DNA from: Megamonas sp. UBA1792
GTDB taxonomy: Bacteria; Bacillota_C; Negativicutes; Selenomonadales; Selenomonadaceae
Length of the DNA: 20,527 nt
Direction: 5' to 3'
NCBI GenBank assembly: GCA_002315155.1
Contig: DCFY01000099.1
Location: 9,142-29,668, forward strand
Of this stretch, positions 1 to 7,643 are shown in pieces. Under the pieces are notes generated by a model that saw only the letters and a list, made by a program, of their open reading frames with translations, was not told where the DNA came from and made no database searches. The stretch's first letter is position 1, and each line of letters starts with the position of its first letter. A program made the translations under genes and the position numbers.

Positions 1-768
1 CTTGCAGTAGCCCTTGAGATGATTCATATGGCATCGCTCGTCCATGATGATGTCATTGACAGTGCGGATACACGGCGAGGGACACCAACGGCAAATTCAA
101 AGTGGGGAAACCAAATTTCTATTTTGAGTGGAGATTATCTCTTTGCCAGGGCTTTTTCTCTTGTGTCTTCGAATCATTATGATGAACGCATAACGAATCG
201 TTTATCAGAACTTGTTTGTGATCTCAGCGCGGGAGAAATTATTCAGAACAAGGAAATATACAGGGCGTCACGTGATGTCGATGAGTATTATGAGCGTATT
301 GCCAAGAAAACTGCGGATTTTTTGGCGATTTGCTGTGAAATGGGGGGGATTGTTGCTGGGCTGTCGGCAAAAGAAACGGAAGCACTTTATACGTATGGTC
401 ATGCAATTGGTATGGCATTTCAGATTACAGATGATTTGCTTGACCTCATGTCGAGTACACAGAAGATTGGCAAGCCAGCTGGAAATGATATTTTACAGGG
501 GATTGTGACACTTCCGGTTATTCGGGCACTTGAAACGAGTCCGGATGCAGCCGAGCTTGAATGCATCGTGACGGATCGAAATATGACGCAGGGTATGCTG
601 GAGCGTGCGATTGATATTGTGAAGGAAGCAGATGGAATTGTGTTTGCGCAGACAAAGGTAAATGAATATATTTCTATGGCACAGAGCGTGCTGCCGGATT
701 CTTTACCGGAAGAGATTCGTGAAGCGTATCATATGGCAGCAGATTATATTAGTTCACGTGAATTTTGA
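1..768 (+). CDS. Polyprenyl (heptaprenyl/octaprenyl-type) diphosphate synthase, 5' end missing
   Basis: This enzyme adds isopentenyl diphosphate units in trans to build the long prenyl chain of the quinone. The frame is open to base 1, so the start lies outside the window; 255 residues are visible against about 320 for the family. Both aspartate-rich motifs that bind Mg-diphosphate are present: DDVID at visible residues 16-20 and DDLLD at about 144-148, with the conserved RRGTPTAN and GDYLFARA stretches between. A small alanine sits five residues before the first motif, which in this family favours long products; the exact chain length cannot be read. The downstream UbiD- and UbiA-type genes suggest the product is the menaquinone side chain (inference). 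The C-terminal half is intact and ends at a TGA. Confidence 0.9.
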   Translation, partial: LAVALEMIHMASLVHDDVIDSADTRRGTPTANSKWGNQISILSGDYLFARAFSLVSSNHYDERITNRLSELVCDLSAGEIIQNKEIYRASRDVDEYYERIAKKTADFLAICCEMGGIVAGLSAKETEALYTYGHAIGMAFQITDDLLDLMSSTQKIGKPAGNDILQGIVTLPVIRALETSPDAAELECIVTDRNMTQGMLERAIDIVKEADGIVFAQTKVNEYISMAQSVLPDSLPEEIREAYHMAADYISSREF

Positions 769-831
769 TTATAATAAAATAAGTTGTATATATAATGATG
801 CAAACAGATTCTTTTTTGTATATTGAGATAG

Positions 832-860
832 TTGACGAATAGAAAAAAATGGGATACATT
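832..860 (+). promoter_or_regulatory. Sigma-A-type promoter of the first tatA
   Basis: TTGACG at 832-837 and TACATT at 855-860 are separated by 17 bases. The predicted transcript starts near 867, giving a leader of about 16 bases that contains the GGAGGG ribosome binding site at 871-876. The -35 TTG is in frame with tatA and could be mistaken for a start codon. Confidence 0.6.
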
Positions 861-882
861 AGATAAGAATGGAGGGATTTTT

Positions 883-1134
883 ATGTTTGGTATAGGTGTA
901 CCGGAACTGGTTTTGATCCTGATTATCGGACTTGTTGTATTTGGACCGGGGAAATTGCCGGAAATAGGTAAAGCTGTAGGGAGAAGCCTTAATGAATTTA
1001 AAAAGGCGACCACAGATATTACAAGTAGTACGACAGAAACCGTTATAAAAACGGAAGCAACTCCACCACAAAAACCAGTGGATGCAGAGATCGTCAAGAC
1101 AGAAGCCACTGTAAAACCGGAAGAAAAGAAATAA
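883..1134 (+). CDS. tatA: Sec-independent translocase protein TatA/TatE family, first copy
   Basis: This is a pore-forming or partner subunit of the twin-arginine system, which exports folded and often cofactor-containing proteins. The 83-residue protein has one N-terminal membrane segment (about residues 6-22), the FGP hinge at 20-22 and an amphipathic helix (about 24-42), then a hydrophilic tail in which KTEAT occurs twice. ATG 883 follows GGAGGG at 871-876. An upstream in-frame TTG at 832 is rejected because it is the promoter -35 box. The N-terminus (MF, IG, EL, IIGLVV, GP, LP spacing) resembles E. coli TatB and keeps a glutamate at position 8, while the amphipathic helix is TatA-like. 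A second copy follows at 1290. A terminator directly downstream suggests this copy can be a monocistronic transcript. Confidence 0.9.
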   Translation: MFGIGVPELVLILIIGLVVFGPGKLPEIGKAVGRSLNEFKKATTDITSSTTETVIKTEATPPQKPVDAEIVKTEATVKPEEKK

Positions 1135-1150
1135 TGAAAAGCAATGCTAA

Positions 1151-1181
1151 ATCGTCTTTGTTTATGCAAAGACGATTTTTT
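1151..1181 (+). terminator. Intrinsic terminator after the first tatA
   Basis: A perfect 10-bp stem (1151-1160 with 1167-1176), a 6-base loop and a run of six T (1176-1181) form a textbook terminator. It separates the first tatA from the tatA2-tatC transcript. Confidence 0.9.
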
Positions 1182-1203
1182 ATAAAGAAAAACTATGGAT
1201 TCG

Positions 1204-1232
1204 TTGAGTTTTTCTTTGGGTAAATGTATAAT
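1204..1232 (+). promoter_or_regulatory. Sigma-A-type promoter of tatA2-tatC-ubiD-ubiA
   Basis: TTGAGT (1204-1209) and a perfect TATAAT (1227-1232) are spaced by 17 bases, directly after the tatA1 terminator. It is the strongest-looking promoter in the first 5 kb and probably drives the second tatA, tatC and the quinone genes downstream, since no terminator is seen before 4599. Confidence 0.75.
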
Positions 1233-1289
1233 AGAAAACATGAAATGTAAATAGGTAAATGCAGGTAAAAAAGTAGGGGGCTGGAATGT

Positions 1290-1496
1290 ATGTTTGGATT
1301 AGGTGTACCGGAACTTGTATTGATTTTAATTATCGGACTTGTTGTATTTGGGCCAGGGAAATTGCCTGATATCGGAAAGGCTGTGGGAAAGAGTATTCGT
1401 GAGTTTAAGAGTGCATCAAGTGAGGAACCAAAACCGATGAAGGTTGTAAACCATATTGAAAAAAAAGATGATACAGTAAGTCATGAAACAAAGTGA
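1290..1496 (+). CDS. tatA: Sec-independent translocase protein TatA/TatE family, second copy
   Basis: This is a 68-residue TatA-family protein with the same architecture as the first copy: membrane segment at about 6-22, FGP hinge, amphipathic helix at about 24-42 and a short charged tail. Of the first 35 residues, 32 match the first copy (differences at 4, 27 and 34), while the tails are unrelated. ATG 1290 follows AGGGGG ending at 1280. It sits in the same transcript as tatC: the stop codon is followed within 10 bases by the tatC start, and the tatC ribosome binding site overlaps the end of this gene. The pair of copies could provide TatA plus TatB-like functions or be a simple dosage or condition-specific duplication; the sequence does not decide. 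Confidence 0.9.
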   Translation: MFGLGVPELVLILIIGLVVFGPGKLPDIGKAVGKSIREFKSASSEEPKPMKVVNHIEKKDDTVSHETK

Positions 1497-1506
1497 GGAG
1501 CTTTCT

Positions 1507-2280
1507 ATGCCAGAAGATAAGTCTTATGAAGAAGCTGTACAAACGCCTAAAATGATAGAAACGGCAGAAAAAGCAGAAAAAGAGGATACGAGCAGCATGT
1601 CCCTGATTTGCCATCTTGAGGAGCTGCGTAAGCGGTTGATCGGCTCGATTATTGCAATCGCCATTGGCAGTCTTATCTGTTATTTTTTTATTGAAGAAAT
1701 CATGCATTATTTAACGATACCAGCAGGTAAACTTTACTATATGCAGCCGGCAGAAGCATTTTTTACATATATGAAAGTGTCGATCTTTGCCGGATTACTG
1801 TTGGCATCGCCGATTGTATTGTACCATATGTGGCGGTTTTTCCTGCCAGCACTTACGGTTAGTGAAAGGGCGGTTATTGGTATGATTGTACCATCTTCCG
1901 TTTTTTTATTTTTTCTCGGGCTGTCATTTTCGTTTTTCTTTGTATTGCCTGCAGGCATCAAGTTCTTTTTGGGATTTGGTAACGAAGATCTGCAGCCGCT
2001 TTTGTCAATCGGTAAATATTTTGATTTTGTTATCGCCTTTGTCTTACCATTTGGGGTTATATTTGAGCTGCCACTCGTTATTATCATTATGGCGAAAATG
2101 GGTTTTGTTTCGTCTGTGTTTTTACGTAAAAAACGCAAAATTGTTATTTTCATGACGTTTGTTCTTGGAGCAGTCATTTCACCGACACCAGATGTTTTTT
2201 CGCAGTCGATGATTGCTGTGCCAATGATTTTGCTCTATGAAATTAGTTTGTTTATTGTGCGCTTTATATTGCGCAAGTAG
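1507..2280 (+). CDS. tatC: Sec-independent translocase protein TatC
   Basis: TatC is the membrane receptor that recognises the twin-arginine signal peptide and recruits TatA. The 257-residue protein shows the cytoplasmic HLEELRKRL motif at 36-44, the PALTVSER loop near 114-121 and the late signature SPTPDVFSQSM at 225-235, with six predicted membrane segments (about 45-61, 88-108, 125-147, 170-195, 211-225, 232-252). I chose ATG 1507 because GAGGAG at 1495-1500 sits 6 bases before it; an in-frame ATG at 1483 lies inside tatA2 and has no good ribosome binding site. Even from 1507 the acidic hydrophilic N-terminus before the HLEELRKRL motif is about 35 residues, longer than the roughly 10-15 usual in TatC. 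Confidence 0.93.
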   Translation: MPEDKSYEEAVQTPKMIETAEKAEKEDTSSMSLICHLEELRKRLIGSIIAIAIGSLICYFFIEEIMHYLTIPAGKLYYMQPAEAFFTYMKVSIFAGLLLASPIVLYHMWRFFLPALTVSERAVIGMIVPSSVFLFFLGLSFSFFFVLPAGIKFFLGFGNEDLQPLLSIGKYFDFVIAFVLPFGVIFELPLVIIIMAKMGFVSSVFLRKKRKIVIFMTFVLGAVISPTPDVFSQSMIAVPMILLYEISLFIVRFILRK

Positions 2281-2294
2281 AGGGGAAGATAGTT

Positions 2295-3755
2295 TTGGCT
2301 TTTAAAGATTTAAGAGAGTTTATTGCAGAGCTTGAAAGTCGTAAACTTTTGCGTCGCATTACGACTGAAGTAAGCTGCGAACTGGAAATTACGGAAATTA
2401 CAGATCGTGTGTCCAAGATGGAAGGCAGTAAAAATGTGGCACTGTTGTTTGAAAATGTCAAAGGGTATGATATTCCAGTACTTATGAATGCTTTTGGCAG
2501 CATGGAACGTATGGCGATTGCTTTTGGTGTGGAAAAAGTAGATGATGTAGCAGATGAAGTTCGTTCAATTCTTAAGCTGCCGTATATTTCATTGCAGCAT
2601 AAGATGGACCTTCTTTCAATTATTCCAACAGCAAAACGAGCAATTCATTTTCCTCACTATGTGAAAAATGGACCATGTAAAGAAGTTATTATAAAGGATC
2701 ATCCGTCACTGGATAAGTTCCCGATACTTAAGTGCTGGCCGCAGGATGGCGGCAGATTTATTACGCTGCCACTTGTATTTACAAAGAATCCGCGTACTGG
2801 TAAGCGAAATGTGGGGATGTATCGTCTGCAGAAATACGATGAAAATACGACGGGCATGCATTGGCATATACATAAGAACGGCGCAGAAAACTTCCGCGAT
2901 TATAAAGAAATGGGTAAAGACCACATTGAAGTGGCTGTAGCCATTGGTACCGATCCTGTGCTTACCTATGCAGCGACAGCGCCATTGCCGCGAGATATTG
3001 ATGAAATGGTATTTGCGGGATTTTTGCGTCATAAATCTGTCGAGCTTATTAAGTGCGAAACTATCGATGTTGAAGTTCCGGCAACAAGTGAAATTGTGCT
3101 TGAAGGCTATGTACTGATTGATGAATTACGCCGTGAAGGGCCGTTTGGTGATCATACAGGATACTATTCACTGGCTGATGACTATCCGGTATTCCATATT
3201 ACATGCATCACGCATCGCAAAAATCCAATTTATCCTGCAACCATCGTTGGTAAACCACCAATGGAGGACTGCTACATTGCAAAGGCGACAGAGCGTATTT
3301 TTTTACCGTTGCTGCAACAGATGATACCGGAAATCGTTGATATTAATTTGCCGCTTGAAGGCGTATTTCATGACTGTGCGATGATTTCCATTAAGAAATC
3401 ATATCCGCAGCAGGCAAAGAAGGTCATGCAATCGATTTGGGGTATGGGGCAAATGATGTTCACGAAGATGATTATTATTGTTGACGCACATGTCGATGTT
3501 CAGAATGAAAAAGAAGTCTGGTGGCGTGTCTATAACAATATTGATGCTAAACAAGATTTTGTTATGGTTGACGGACCCCTTGATGTACTTGATCATTCTT
3601 CGCCAATGCCCAAATGGGGTACGAAGGTTGGTATTGATGCGACGAAGTCATGGCCGGAAGAAGGTCATACCCGCGAATGGCCGGATGAAATCACGATGAA
3701 TGATGATATTAAGATACAGGTAGATAAAAAATGGAAGGAACTTGGTCTTGAGTAA
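2295..3755 (+). CDS. UbiD-family prenylated-FMN decarboxylase, probably of menaquinone synthesis
   Basis: UbiD enzymes use prenylated FMN, made by a UbiX partner, to decarboxylate aromatic acids. The full-length 486-residue protein carries the family landmarks: the NVGMYRLQ stretch (172-179) expected to hold the cofactor-contacting arginine, TTGMHWHIHKNGAE (185-198), and the acidic pair region EIVLEG (266-271) and EGPFGDHTGYY (281-291), which supply catalytic glutamates in Fdc1/UbiD. The start is TTG 2295 with AGGGGA at 2281-2286, 8 bases upstream; there is no nearby ATG. It is 14 bases after tatC and overlaps the UbiA-type gene by 8 bases. The polyprenyl synthase and UbiA neighbours point to the quinone ring; in bacteria without ubiquinone this pair corresponds to the late futalosine-pathway enzymes MqnL/MqnP (inference). 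No ubiX homologue is in the window. Confidence 0.9.
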   Translation: MAFKDLREFIAELESRKLLRRITTEVSCELEITEITDRVSKMEGSKNVALLFENVKGYDIPVLMNAFGSMERMAIAFGVEKVDDVADEVRSILKLPYISLQHKMDLLSIIPTAKRAIHFPHYVKNGPCKEVIIKDHPSLDKFPILKCWPQDGGRFITLPLVFTKNPRTGKRNVGMYRLQKYDENTTGMHWHIHKNGAENFRDYKEMGKDHIEVAVAIGTDPVLTYAATAPLPRDIDEMVFAGFLRHKSVELIKCETIDVEVPATSEIVLEGYVLIDELRREGPFGDHTGYYSLADDYPVFHITCITHRKNPIYPATIVGKPPMEDCYIAKATERIFLPLLQQMIPEIVDINLPLEGVFHDCAMISIKKSYPQQAKKVMQSIWGMGQMMFTKMIIIVDAHVDVQNEKEVWWRVYNNIDAKQDFVMVDGPLDVLDHSSPMPKWGTKVGIDATKSWPEEGHTREWPDEITMNDDIKIQVDKKWKELGLE

Positions 3756-4599
3756 ACTAGGAGCACATATCAATAATATTGCTTTGCATCATATGATATT
3801 CGCCCTGCCTTTTGCCTATATGGGTGCTTTTCTTGCGGCTGGGGGGATACCGTCCTATCATGATCTTTTTTGGATTACGATAACGATGGTGGGAGCGCGT
3901 AGTGCCGCAATGGCACTTGATAATCTTATCGATTTGAAATACGATAAGGTACATCCGCGTCTTAAAAAACGTCCAATGGTAACAGGTGAAGTCAAGCCTT
4001 GGGAAGCAAAACTGCTTATTATAGTGAGCATGCTGGTGTTTGTTTTTGCGGTGTTACAGTTACAGCCGATTTGCATCAAATTATTACCATTGGCGGCACT
4101 TCCTTTTATTATCTACCCGTATATGAAACGTGTTACTTCGTACTGCCATTTTGTACTGGGACTGGCACTTTCGATGGCACCAGCCGGTGGCTGGGTGGCT
4201 GTGCGTGGTGATGTTGGTTTGCCAGTTGTTGTCCTTTGCATGGCGGTGTGCCTATGGATTGGGGCCTTTGATGCTGTCTATGGCTGTCAGGATGAGGATT
4301 TTGATAAGATGCATGGTCTTCATTCATTAGCAACGAAGTATACAGCTGCTGGAGCACTCAAAATAACTAGAGGACTTCATTTCATTAGTATTTGCTGCTT
4401 TGTCGTCGTTGGACTGCTCATGCAGCTTTCATGGCTATATTATATTGGAGTGCTGATCGCGATACTGACGCTGATTTATCAGCATAGTATCGTATCAGCA
4501 GTAGATTTTAGCCGTGTGACACAGGTATATTTTATGCGTAATGGTATTGTATCTGTAGTCATTTTTATTTTTACGGGAATTAGTCTTTATGCTAAATAA
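3748..4599 (+). CDS. UbiA-family aromatic prenyltransferase, probably of menaquinone synthesis
   Basis: This integral membrane enzyme joins the long prenyl diphosphate to an aromatic acid. It has 283 residues with multiple hydrophobic segments and both metal-diphosphate motifs: DNLIDLKYD at 58-66, followed by the HPRLKKRPM stretch, and DAVYGCQDEDFD at 175-186 followed by LHSL. The start is taken as TTG 3748: AAGGA at 3735-3739 is 8 bases away, whereas the in-frame TTG at 3742 is only 2 bases from it. The start overlaps the end of the UbiD gene by 8 bases, so translation is likely coupled. The first aspartate motif begins D-N rather than the common N-R/N-D of UbiA. Heme O or other UbiA-superfamily functions are less likely given the neighbouring decarboxylase and prenyl synthase. 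Confidence 0.9.
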   Translation: MSKLGAHINNIALHHMIFALPFAYMGAFLAAGGIPSYHDLFWITITMVGARSAAMALDNLIDLKYDKVHPRLKKRPMVTGEVKPWEAKLLIIVSMLVFVFAVLQLQPICIKLLPLAALPFIIYPYMKRVTSYCHFVLGLALSMAPAGGWVAVRGDVGLPVVVLCMAVCLWIGAFDAVYGCQDEDFDKMHGLHSLATKYTAAGALKITRGLHFISICCFVVVGLLMQLSWLYYIGVLIAILTLIYQHSIVSAVDFSRVTQVYFMRNGIVSVVIFIFTGISLYAK

Positions 4600-4626
4600 G
4601 TTAAATATAAAAAATGAGGTGAAGCT

Positions 4627-5505
4627 ATGACAGCAAGATTACTGGAAGGAAAGCTTTTTGCTGCCGAGATTAAGGCAGAGGTAAAAAAACGTGTAGAAGT
4701 GTTGCAGAAAAAGTTTCGAGTAGTACCGGGACTGGCTGTTATTATTGTCGGTGAAAATCCGGCATCTAAGGTGTATGTACGTAATAAACATCGTTCCTGC
4801 GAAGAACTGGGTATCTATTCAGAAGTCATTGAAATGCTGGAAACAACGACAAAAGAAGAACTTCTTGCGAAGATCGATGAACTTAATGCCAGTAAGAAAA
4901 TCCATGGTATACTCGTACAGTTGCCGCTTCCGGCTCAGATCCATACGTATGAAATGGAAATTCTTGATCGTATTGATCCGAAAAAGGATGTGGATGGGTT
5001 TCATCCAATGAATGTTGGTAAACTTGTAACGGGGCAAAAAGCGCTCGTGCCTTGTACACCGTTTGGGTGTATTCGCATGATGGAACTTGCGGGAATTGAT
5101 ATGGATGGTAAGAATGCGGTTATTATTGGCCGCAGCAATATCGTCGGTAAGCCGATGCTGCATCTTTTGCTTGCCCGAAATGCAACGGTTGCGATTTGTC
5201 ATTCACATACAAGGAATCTTGCAGAGATCACGCGTCAGGCAGATATCCTTGTGGCCGCAATTGGCAGGCCGCATTTTGTTACAGCGGACATGGTAAAACC
5301 GGGGGCAACGGTCATAGATGTCGGTATCAATCGCATTGCCCCGAAGAAGCTTGTGGGTGATGTGGACTTCGAGGCGGTCAAAGAGGTTGCCGGAGCGATT
5401 ACACCGGTGCCAGGTGGTGTAGGTCTGCTGACTATTGCGGTGCTTTTGCAAAACACAGTAACTGCAGCTGAAATGCAGCTGCAGTTACTAACTCGTGGAA
5501 AATAA
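4627..5505 (+). CDS. folD: Bifunctional methylenetetrahydrofolate dehydrogenase / methenyltetrahydrofolate cyclohydrolase
   Basis: FolD converts 5,10-methylene-THF to 10-formyl-THF in two steps, normally with NADP. The 292-residue protein has Y50 and catalytic K54 in YVRNKHRSCEELG, QLPLP at 98-102, D123 in KDVDGFHP, the nucleotide-binding GRSNIVGKP at 168-176 with CHSHT at 191-195, and PVPGGVG at 260-266. ATG 4627 follows GAGGTGA at 4616-4622. It starts 27 bases after the UbiA gene and lies before fhs, its metabolic partner, so the two probably work together between formate and methylene-THF. The last 49 bases contain a perfect 14-bp inverted repeat (see the repeat entry) that is translated as part of the C-terminus. 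Confidence 0.96.
   Translation: MTARLLEGKLFAAEIKAEVKKRVEVLQKKFRVVPGLAVIIVGENPASKVYVRNKHRSCEELGIYSEVIEMLETTTKEELLAKIDELNASKKIHGILVQLPLPAQIHTYEMEILDRIDPKKDVDGFHPMNVGKLVTGQKALVPCTPFGCIRMMELAGIDMDGKNAVIIGRSNIVGKPMLHLLLARNATVAICHSHTRNLAEITRQADILVAAIGRPHFVTADMVKPGATVIDVGINRIAPKKLVGDVDFEAVKEVAGAITPVPGGVGLLTIAVLLQNTVTAAEMQLQLLTRGK
5457..5489 (+). repeat. Perfect 14-bp inverted repeat in the 3' end of folD
   Basis: AGTAACTGCAGCTG at 5457-5470 and its exact complement at 5476-5489 flank the loop AAATG. The hairpin lies wholly in coding sequence (FolD residues about 277-288), ends 14 bases before the end of the gene and is not followed by a T run, so it is not a standard terminator. It could protect or mark the 3' end of a processed folD message before fhs. 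Confidence 0.75.
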
Positions 5506-5601
5506 CTGTATGATTTTTAATGCAGAGTGATATTTTAAGGGAAAAATGAATAAAGTTTTTGGCAGAACATTTTATTTATGATATTTTTAGGAGGCAATAA
5601 G

Positions 5602-7269
5602 ATGAAGAGTGATGTAGAAATTGCACAGGAAGCGGTTATCCGCCCAATTCGTGAAATTGCAGAAAAACTGAATATTTCTGAGGATGAGCTGGAGCTCTAC
5701 GGGAAATATAAGGCAAAGGTTTCTCTTGAGGCTTGGGAAAAGGTGAAAAACCGTTCAAATGGTAAGCTTATACTTGTGACGGCAATCAACCCAACACCAG
5801 CTGGTGAAGGAAAAACGACGACAAGCGTCGGTCTTGCGGATGCTTTGCATAAGTTGGGACACAAAACGGCCGTTGCACTACGGGAACCATCACTTGGACC
5901 TTGCTTTGGACTCAAGGGCGGCGCTGCAGGCGGAGGGTATGCGCAGGTTGTACCGATGGAAGATATAAATCTGCATTTTACGGGTGATTTTCATGCAATT
6001 ACAACAGCACATAATCTTTTAGCAGCGGTCCTCGACAATCATTTGCAGCAAGGAAATGAACTTGATATTGATGTACGCCATATCACATGGAAGCGTGTTC
6101 TTGATCTTAATGATCGGGCGCTTCGACATATTGTTTGTGGTATGGGGGGGAAGGCACATGGCGTACCACGTGAATCGGGTTTTGATATCACGGTTGCCTC
6201 GGAAATGATGGCAATTCTCTGCCTTGCAAAAGATCTTGAGGATATGAAGGAACGTCTCGGGAAAATTGTCGTTGCGTACACGCGTGATGGTCGACCGGTT
6301 CATGCTGCTGAGCTCAAGGTTACAGGGGCATTGACGTTGCTCTTTAAGGATGCAATTAAACCAAATCTTGTGCAGACACTCGAAGGGACTCCGGCGTTTA
6401 TCCATGGCGGGCCTTTTGCGAATATTGCGCATGGCTGTAACAGCATTATGGCAACGAAGTTTGCCTTGAAGTTTGCAGATGTTGTCGTCACAGAAGCTGG
6501 CTTTGGTGCGGATCTTGGTGCCGAAAAGTTTCTCGATATCAAATGTCGATTTGCTGGTATCCACCCGGATGCTGTTGTTATTGTCGCAACGGTTCGCGCT
6601 CTTAAAATGCATGGTGGTATGGCAAAACAGGAACTTACCAAAAAAGATATGCAGGCACTTGAGGCTGGTCTTGATAATCTCACGAAGCATATTGAAAATA
6701 TACATAAATTTGGTCTGCCGACAGTTGTTGCGATCAACGAATTTCCAACAGATACAAGAGAAGAACTCGATTTTGTTGCAGAAAAATGCAAGGAACTTGG
6801 TGCTGAAGTGGCTTTGTCGGAAGTGTGGGAAAAGGGTGGGGCAGGTGGCATAGCACTTGCTAATAAAGTGCTTGCAGCAACGGAACAGCCAAGTGATTTT
6901 AAATTTATCTATGAAACAGATGCTGCAATTGTCGATAAAATCAATACAGTTGCACGGGAAATTTATGGTGCTGATGGTGTCGATTTTACAGCTTCGGCAA
7001 AGAAACAGCTCAGAGAAATTGAAAAACTTGGCTTTGACAGGATGCCGATCTGTATAGCGAAGACGCAGTACTCGTTAAGTGATGATGCATCAAAGCTTGG
7101 TCGTCCGAAGAATTTTCGCATTACAGTAAAAGAAATAACAGTATCGGCTGGTGCCGGGTTTATTGTCGTCTTGACGGGCAACATTCTTACGATGCCGGGA
7201 CTGCCAAAACATCCGGCCGCAGAAAAGATGGATATTGCTAAAGACGGAAAGATTACAGGCTTGTTCTGA
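5602..7269 (+). CDS. fhs: Formate--tetrahydrofolate ligase (formyl-THF synthetase)
   Basis: Fhs makes 10-formyl-THF from formate, THF and ATP, feeding C1 units into purines, serine and, in acetogens, the methyl branch of the Wood-Ljungdahl pathway. The 555-residue length is normal. The ATP-binding loop PAGEGKTT is at 66-73 and the glycine-rich [13 protein letters not shown] stretch follows. ATG 5602 is chosen because AGGAGG (5589-5594) is 7 bases upstream; an in-frame ATG at 5578 precedes that site and has none of its own. It is 96 bases downstream of folD with no terminator or strong promoter between, so co-transcription is likely. A strong terminator follows at 7289. Presence of this gene alone does not prove acetogenesis. 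Confidence 0.97.
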   Translation: MKSDVEIAQEAVIRPIREIAEKLNISEDELELYGKYKAKVSLEAWEKVKNRSNGKLILVTAINPTPAGEGKTTTSVGLADALHKLGHKTAVALREPSLGPCFGLKGGAAGGGYAQVVPMEDINLHFTGDFHAITTAHNLLAAVLDNHLQQGNELDIDVRHITWKRVLDLNDRALRHIVCGMGGKAHGVPRESGFDITVASEMMAILCLAKDLEDMKERLGKIVVAYTRDGRPVHAAELKVTGALTLLFKDAIKPNLVQTLEGTPAFIHGGPFANIAHGCNSIMATKFALKFADVVVTEAGFGADLGAEKFLDIKCRFAGIHPDAVVIVATVRALKMHGGMAKQELTKKDMQALEAGLDNLTKHIENIHKFGLPTVVAINEFPTDTREELDFVAEKCKELGAEVALSEVWEKGGAGGIALANKVLAATEQPSDFKFIYETDAAIVDKINTVAREIYGADGVDFTASAKKQLREIEKLGFDRMPICIAKTQYSLSDDASKLGRPKNFRITVKEITVSAGAGFIVVLTGNILTMPGLPKHPAAEKMDIAKDGKITGLF

Positions 7270-7288
7270 TATAAGTGTGGAGAAGATT

Positions 7289-7327
7289 AAATGAAAGTGC
7301 TACATAAAAGCAGCACTTTCATTTTTT
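7289..7327 (+). terminator. Intrinsic terminator after fhs
   Basis: A perfect 11-bp stem (7291-7301 with 7312-7322), extendable by two A-T pairs, is followed by a run of six T. It closes the folD-fhs transcript. Confidence 0.92.
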
Positions 7328-7350
7328 ATGGGTTATGCAAAAAATTAATT

Positions 7351-7385
7351 TTTAAATTAAGAAGAATGTATAGTATAATACTATA
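7351..7385 (+). promoter_or_regulatory. Possible promoter with a palindrome over its -10 box
   Basis: TTTAAA (7351-7356) and a perfect TATAAT (7374-7379) are 17 bases apart. The -10 box lies inside a perfect 17-base palindrome (8-bp arms 7369-7376 and 7378-7385 around one A), which could be an operator. The -35 box matches only four of six consensus bases, and the region is so AT-rich that chance is a real alternative. Confidence 0.3.
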
Positions 7386-7498
7386 TTATATGACTATGAA
7401 GACAGATGGTATATATTTTTTTGATATGATATAAAATATAATGTTATAAATAAAAAAATACTAAATTTTATAAAGGCGTATATACAATGGGCGGATAA

Positions 7499-7609
7499 GT
7501 GTATAAAAGAAAAGATGTAAGCGTGAGCTTATAAAGTCTTGTAACCGCTATGTTTGTTACAGCTTTATCATGTGCAATGTTTGCGAAATATTCTGAAAAT
7601 ATTACATAG
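7499..7609 (+). pseudogene. Possible remnant of an exported-protein N-terminus
   Basis: Read from GTG 7499, this frame gives a basic start (VYKRKD), a TAA at 7532-7534, then a hydrophobic stretch SLVTAMFVTALSCAMFA that looks like a signal-peptide core ending in an A-x-A-like site, and a stop at 7607-7609. A single substitution of the first stop would restore a signal peptide of normal size, but nothing of a mature protein follows. It may be a decayed gene, or the resemblance may be chance in a region that also folds into hairpins. Confidence 0.2.
7517..7568 (+). ncRNA. Candidate structured RNA element
   Basis: Two adjacent hairpins are visible. The first is GTAAGC / GCTTAT (7517-7522, 7527-7532) closing a GTGA tetraloop of the GNRA class. 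The second has an outer 6-bp helix ATAAAG / CTTTAT (7531-7536, 7563-7568), an internal loop, and an inner 6-bp helix TGTAAC / GTTACA (7540-7545, 7556-7561). It matches no riboswitch or small RNA family I recognise. Confidence 0.25.
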
Positions 7610-7643
7610 TAATAATAAATGTAGATAATATAAAGGATTAGTT

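Noticed and set aside
832..882. A longer tatA starting at TTG 832
   Set aside because: The TTG is the -35 box of a good promoter, the extra 17 residues are hydrophilic and unlike TatA, and ATG 883 has GGAGGG at the right distance.
1483..1506. An earlier tatC start at ATG 1483
   Set aside because: It lies inside tatA2 with no ribosome binding site; GAGGAG at 1495-1500 serves ATG 1507.
5578..5601. An earlier fhs start at ATG 5578
   Set aside because: The AGGAGG site lies after it and 7 bases before ATG 5602, where the family alignment also begins.
6019..6851. Long minus-strand ORFs (183 and 228 codons) opposite fhs
   Set aside because: They are shadows of the fhs reading frame, low in family-like composition and with no ribosome binding sites; fhs is certain.
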